Of a DNA stretch of 6,720 nt, positions 5,267 to 6,720 are shown piece by piece. Source of the DNA: Chloroflexota bacterium. Lineage in GTDB: Bacteria > Chloroflexota > Anaerolineae > CG2-30-64-16. How positions within the stretch are numbered: position 1 is the stretch's first letter; every line of letters begins with the position of its first letter. The stretch spans positions 1 through 6,720 of the forward strand of contig JAKPQT010000510.1 in NCBI GenBank assembly GCA_029555885.1, given 5' to 3'. The notes under the pieces are model-generated. The model worked only from the letters and a program-made list of their open reading frames with translations. It was not told the origin of the DNA and did not search any database. A program made the position numbers and the translations under genes.

Positions 5267-6475
5267 ATGATACAGACCAATACACGCTACACGGTGATCG
5301 GCAGCGGGCACGGCGGCCGGGCAATGGCTGCCCACCTCGCGCTAATGGGCTTCCATACGACGCTCTTCAACCGTACGCCGGAGCGCGTGGCCGCGATCCG
5401 GCTGCGCGGGGGCATCGACCTGGAACGCAACGACGGCCTCCCCGGTGGGTTCGGCCCGCTGGCTCGCGTCACCTCCGACTACGCCGCAGCACTGGCTGAT
5501 GCCGAGATCGTCATGGTCGTGACGCCATCCTCCGCGCACCGCGATGTGGCGCAGGGCTGCGCCCCGCACCTGCAGGATGGGCAAATCGTCGTACTGAACC
5601 CGGGGCGCACTTGCGGCGCCATCGAATTCGTGAAAGTGCTGCGCGACCAGGGCTGCCGTGCCGACGTGACGGTGGCCGAGGCCGGGACCTTCATCTACGC
5701 CAGCCGCAGCGACGGCCCGGCCCAGGCGCGCATCTTCCGCGTGAAGGAAGCTGTGCCGCTGGCAGCGCTGCCCGCGACGCGCACCCAGTCCGTGCTGGAT
5801 GCGCTCCGGCCCGCATACCCGCAGTTCATCGACGGCGGCAACGTGCTCAAGACCAGTCTCGACAACATGGGCGCCATCTTCCATCCAACGCTGACGCTGC
5901 TCAACGCGGGCTGGATCGAGGCCACGCACGGCAACTACCAGTTCTACATCGATGGCGTAACGCCCTCCGTGGCCCGCATTCTGGAGGCGATGGACCGAGA
6001 GCGGCTGACGGTCGCGGCTGCGCTCGGCATCCGCGCGCAGAGCGCACTGGAATGGCTGCAGATGGCCTACAACGCCACCGGCAACGACCTGCACGAAGCG
6101 ATTCACAACCAGCCCGGTTACTATGGGATCCAGGCGCCGCCGACTCTCAATCACCGCTACATCTTTGAGGACATCCCAATGAGTCTCGTGCCGCTGGCCG
6201 CGCTCGGCCAGCGGTTCGGCGTGTCGGTGCGTGCGATGGATGCCATGATCCGGCTTGCATGCATCATCCATCGCACGGACTACTGGCGCCGCGGCCGCAC
6301 ACTGGATAAGCTGGGCATCGAGCAGTGGAGCGTCTGCGAGCTGACCCAATATGTCAACGAGGGCACGGTGGACGGCGAGGATTGCGGGCTGGGGTTCAGC
6401 AGCCAGCCGGCCGTCGCCCGCCTGCCGAGACCCACGCCGGTGGTCGAGCTCCTGGAGCCGGAAGTCGCCGCCTGA
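5267..6475 (+). CDS. Octopine/nopaline-type opine dehydrogenase (NAD(P)-dependent)
   Basis: This 402-residue cytoplasmic protein is full length for the family. Opine dehydrogenases reductively join the amino group of an amino acid to a 2-oxo acid (or the reverse) using NAD(P)H. The N-terminal Rossmann domain (about 7-180) starts with YTVIGSGHGG, giving GxGxxG at G12, G14 and G17. The second strand ends LFNRT (33-37); Asn-Arg rather than an acidic residue hints at NADPH preference. GAIE (117-120) and TFIYASR (141-147) are family-like. The C-terminal octopine-dehydrogenase domain (about 185-375) contains SLDNMGAIFHP, where His206 fits the catalytic His, and RYIFEDIP, where Asp302 fits its charge-relay partner by analogy with N-(1-D-carboxyethyl)-L-norvaline dehydrogenase. 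It is co-transcribed and probably translationally coupled with the B12 gene, so the two probably act on one pathway. A perfect hairpin follows its stop. Family is clear; substrates are unknown. Confidence 0.9.
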   Translation: MIQTNTRYTVIGSGHGGRAMAAHLALMGFHTTLFNRTPERVAAIRLRGGIDLERNDGLPGGFGPLARVTSDYAAALADAEIVMVVTPSSAHRDVAQGCAPHLQDGQIVVLNPGRTCGAIEFVKVLRDQGCRADVTVAEAGTFIYASRSDGPAQARIFRVKEAVPLAALPATRTQSVLDALRPAYPQFIDGGNVLKTSLDNMGAIFHPTLTLLNAGWIEATHGNYQFYIDGVTPSVARILEAMDRERLTVAAALGIRAQSALEWLQMAYNATGNDLHEAIHNQPGYYGIQAPPTLNHRYIFEDIPMSLVPLAALGQRFGVSVRAMDAMIRLACIIHRTDYWRRGRTLDKLGIEQWSVCELTQYVNEGTVDGEDCGLGFSSQPAVARLPRPTPVVELLEPEVAA

Positions 6476-6486
6476 TACCTGCGGTT

Positions 6487-6533
6487 GTCAGCGGGCCTGA
6501 CGGACAGCTTGGCTGTCCGTCAGGCCCGCTGAC
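6487..6533 (+). terminator. Perfect 22-bp inverted repeat after the operon (terminator-like hairpin)
   Basis: Arms 6487-6508 and 6512-6533 are exact reverse complements with a 3-base loop TTG. The hairpin begins 11 bases after the opine dehydrogenase stop, where a terminator or 3' mRNA-protecting structure belongs. It is followed by GGTTAAC and not by a U-run, so it is not a canonical intrinsic terminator; Rho-assisted ending or blocking of 3' exonucleases is plausible. Each arm also carries a smaller inverted repeat, GTCAG/CTGAC. It could alternatively be a copy of a dispersed palindromic repeat. Confidence 0.65.
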
Positions 6534-6551
6534 GGTTAACAGCATCTGTGA

Positions 6552-6560
6552 TGGTACAAT
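6552..6560 (+). promoter_or_regulatory. Extended -10 promoter for the aminotransferase gene
   Basis: TGGTACAAT combines a TGN extension with a -10 box TACAAT (6555-6560). No good -35 stands at 16-18 bases, which extended -10 promoters tolerate. Transcription would start near 6567, about 30 bases before the ATG at 6598. Its place after the hairpin suggests the aminotransferase gene is a separate transcription unit. Confidence 0.6.
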
Positions 6561-6597
6561 AGCCCCGGTTTCCCAATCCATCCCATCATGAGGTCCT

Positions 6598-6720
6598 ATG
6601 GATTTCGCAGAACGCGTTGGACACCTGGAGCCAGAAGGCGCATATCATATGCTGGCGCGCGCACAGGCGCTGGAAGCGGCCGGTAAGCACATCATCCACC
6701 TGGAGATCGGCCAGCCCGAT
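6598..6720 (+). CDS. Class I/II aminotransferase (PLP-dependent), N-terminal 41 codons
   Basis: The frame is open from ATG at 6598 to the window end. The encoded start has the classic N-terminal pattern of fold-type I aspartate-aminotransferase relatives: FAERVGHLEPEGAYHML, then ARAQALEAAGKHIIHLEIGQPD, where the Leu-x-Ile-Gly-Gln/Glu-Pro-Asp motif lies before the substrate-binding region. These enzymes exchange amino groups between amino acids and 2-oxo acids. GAGG (6590-6593) lies only 4 bases from the ATG, a tight but usable ribosome-binding site. The PLP lysine is beyond the window, so substrate and exact subgroup cannot be judged. An aminotransferase beside an opine dehydrogenase could supply or drain the same amino acid/oxo-acid pool, but its own promoter means a shared pathway is only a suggestion. 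Confidence 0.85.
   Translation, partial: MDFAERVGHLEPEGAYHMLARAQALEAAGKHIIHLEIGQPD

Noticed and set aside
4254..5324. A 356-codon open frame on the minus strand opposite the B12 gene
   Set aside because: It is a shadow of a G+C-rich coding region. It has no recognisable domain, and the plus-strand frame carries clear family motifs and a good ribosome-binding site.
5342..6349. A 335-codon open frame on the minus strand opposite the opine dehydrogenase
   Set aside because: Its composition is that of an antisense shadow with no motif. The plus strand encodes an intact opine dehydrogenase across the same bases.
6325..6591. A plus-strand frame running through the hairpin after the operon
   Set aside because: It lies mostly inside the opine dehydrogenase in another frame and continues through the inverted repeat. 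It has no start signal or recognisable motif.

Overview
The window is G+C-rich, densely coded bacterial DNA with sigma-70-type promoters. A Thr/Pro-rich spacer inside an exported parvulin, a long bifunctional Rel, and a B12-dependent protein beside an opine dehydrogenase together suggest a Chloroflexota (Anaerolineae-like) genome. That assignment is inference from protein character, not from a marker gene.

Layout, left to right. (1) The 3' end of a SurA/PrsA/PpiC-type peptidyl-prolyl isomerase (+), followed by a clear intrinsic terminator at 695-728. (2) A complete convergent gene for a bifunctional (p)ppGpp synthetase/hydrolase of the Rel/SpoT family (-, 864-3035), with a good promoter at 3111-3139 and a hairpin in its leader. 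(3) A 540-base divergent intergenic region (3036-3575). It holds the rel promoter, a forward extended -10 promoter (3242-3271), a ydaO/yuaA-type cyclic di-AMP riboswitch aptamer (about 3289-3404) and a long leader that looks like a translational expression platform. (4) A two-gene operon: a 559-residue protein with an N-terminal cobalamin-binding domain and a mutase-like barrel (3576-5255), then 11 bases later a 402-residue octopine/nopaline-type opine dehydrogenase (5267-6475). (5) A perfect 22-bp hairpin after the operon. (6) A new promoter and the first 41 codons of a class I/II aminotransferase (6598-6720, running off the window).

The most interesting unit is the riboswitch-controlled operon. 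A c-di-AMP aptamer appears to control a fused B12 protein plus an opine dehydrogenase. The leader contains two copies of GACAGGA, one upstream (3412-3418) and one forming the Shine-Dalgarno region (3561-3567). A single complementary segment (3468-3475) lies between them and can pair with either. The 3' strand of aptamer helix P1 is in turn complementary to 3486-3492. This gives a coherent two-state model in which ligand-stabilised P1 frees the anti-SD and shuts translation off. c-di-AMP is a potassium/turgor signal in many bacteria, so a working hypothesis is that the operon makes an amino-acid-derived osmolyte or opine-like solute when c-di-AMP is low. The pathway, substrates and product are not shown by the sequence. 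The divergent rel gene places (p)ppGpp metabolism next to a c-di-AMP-controlled operon, but only as neighbours.
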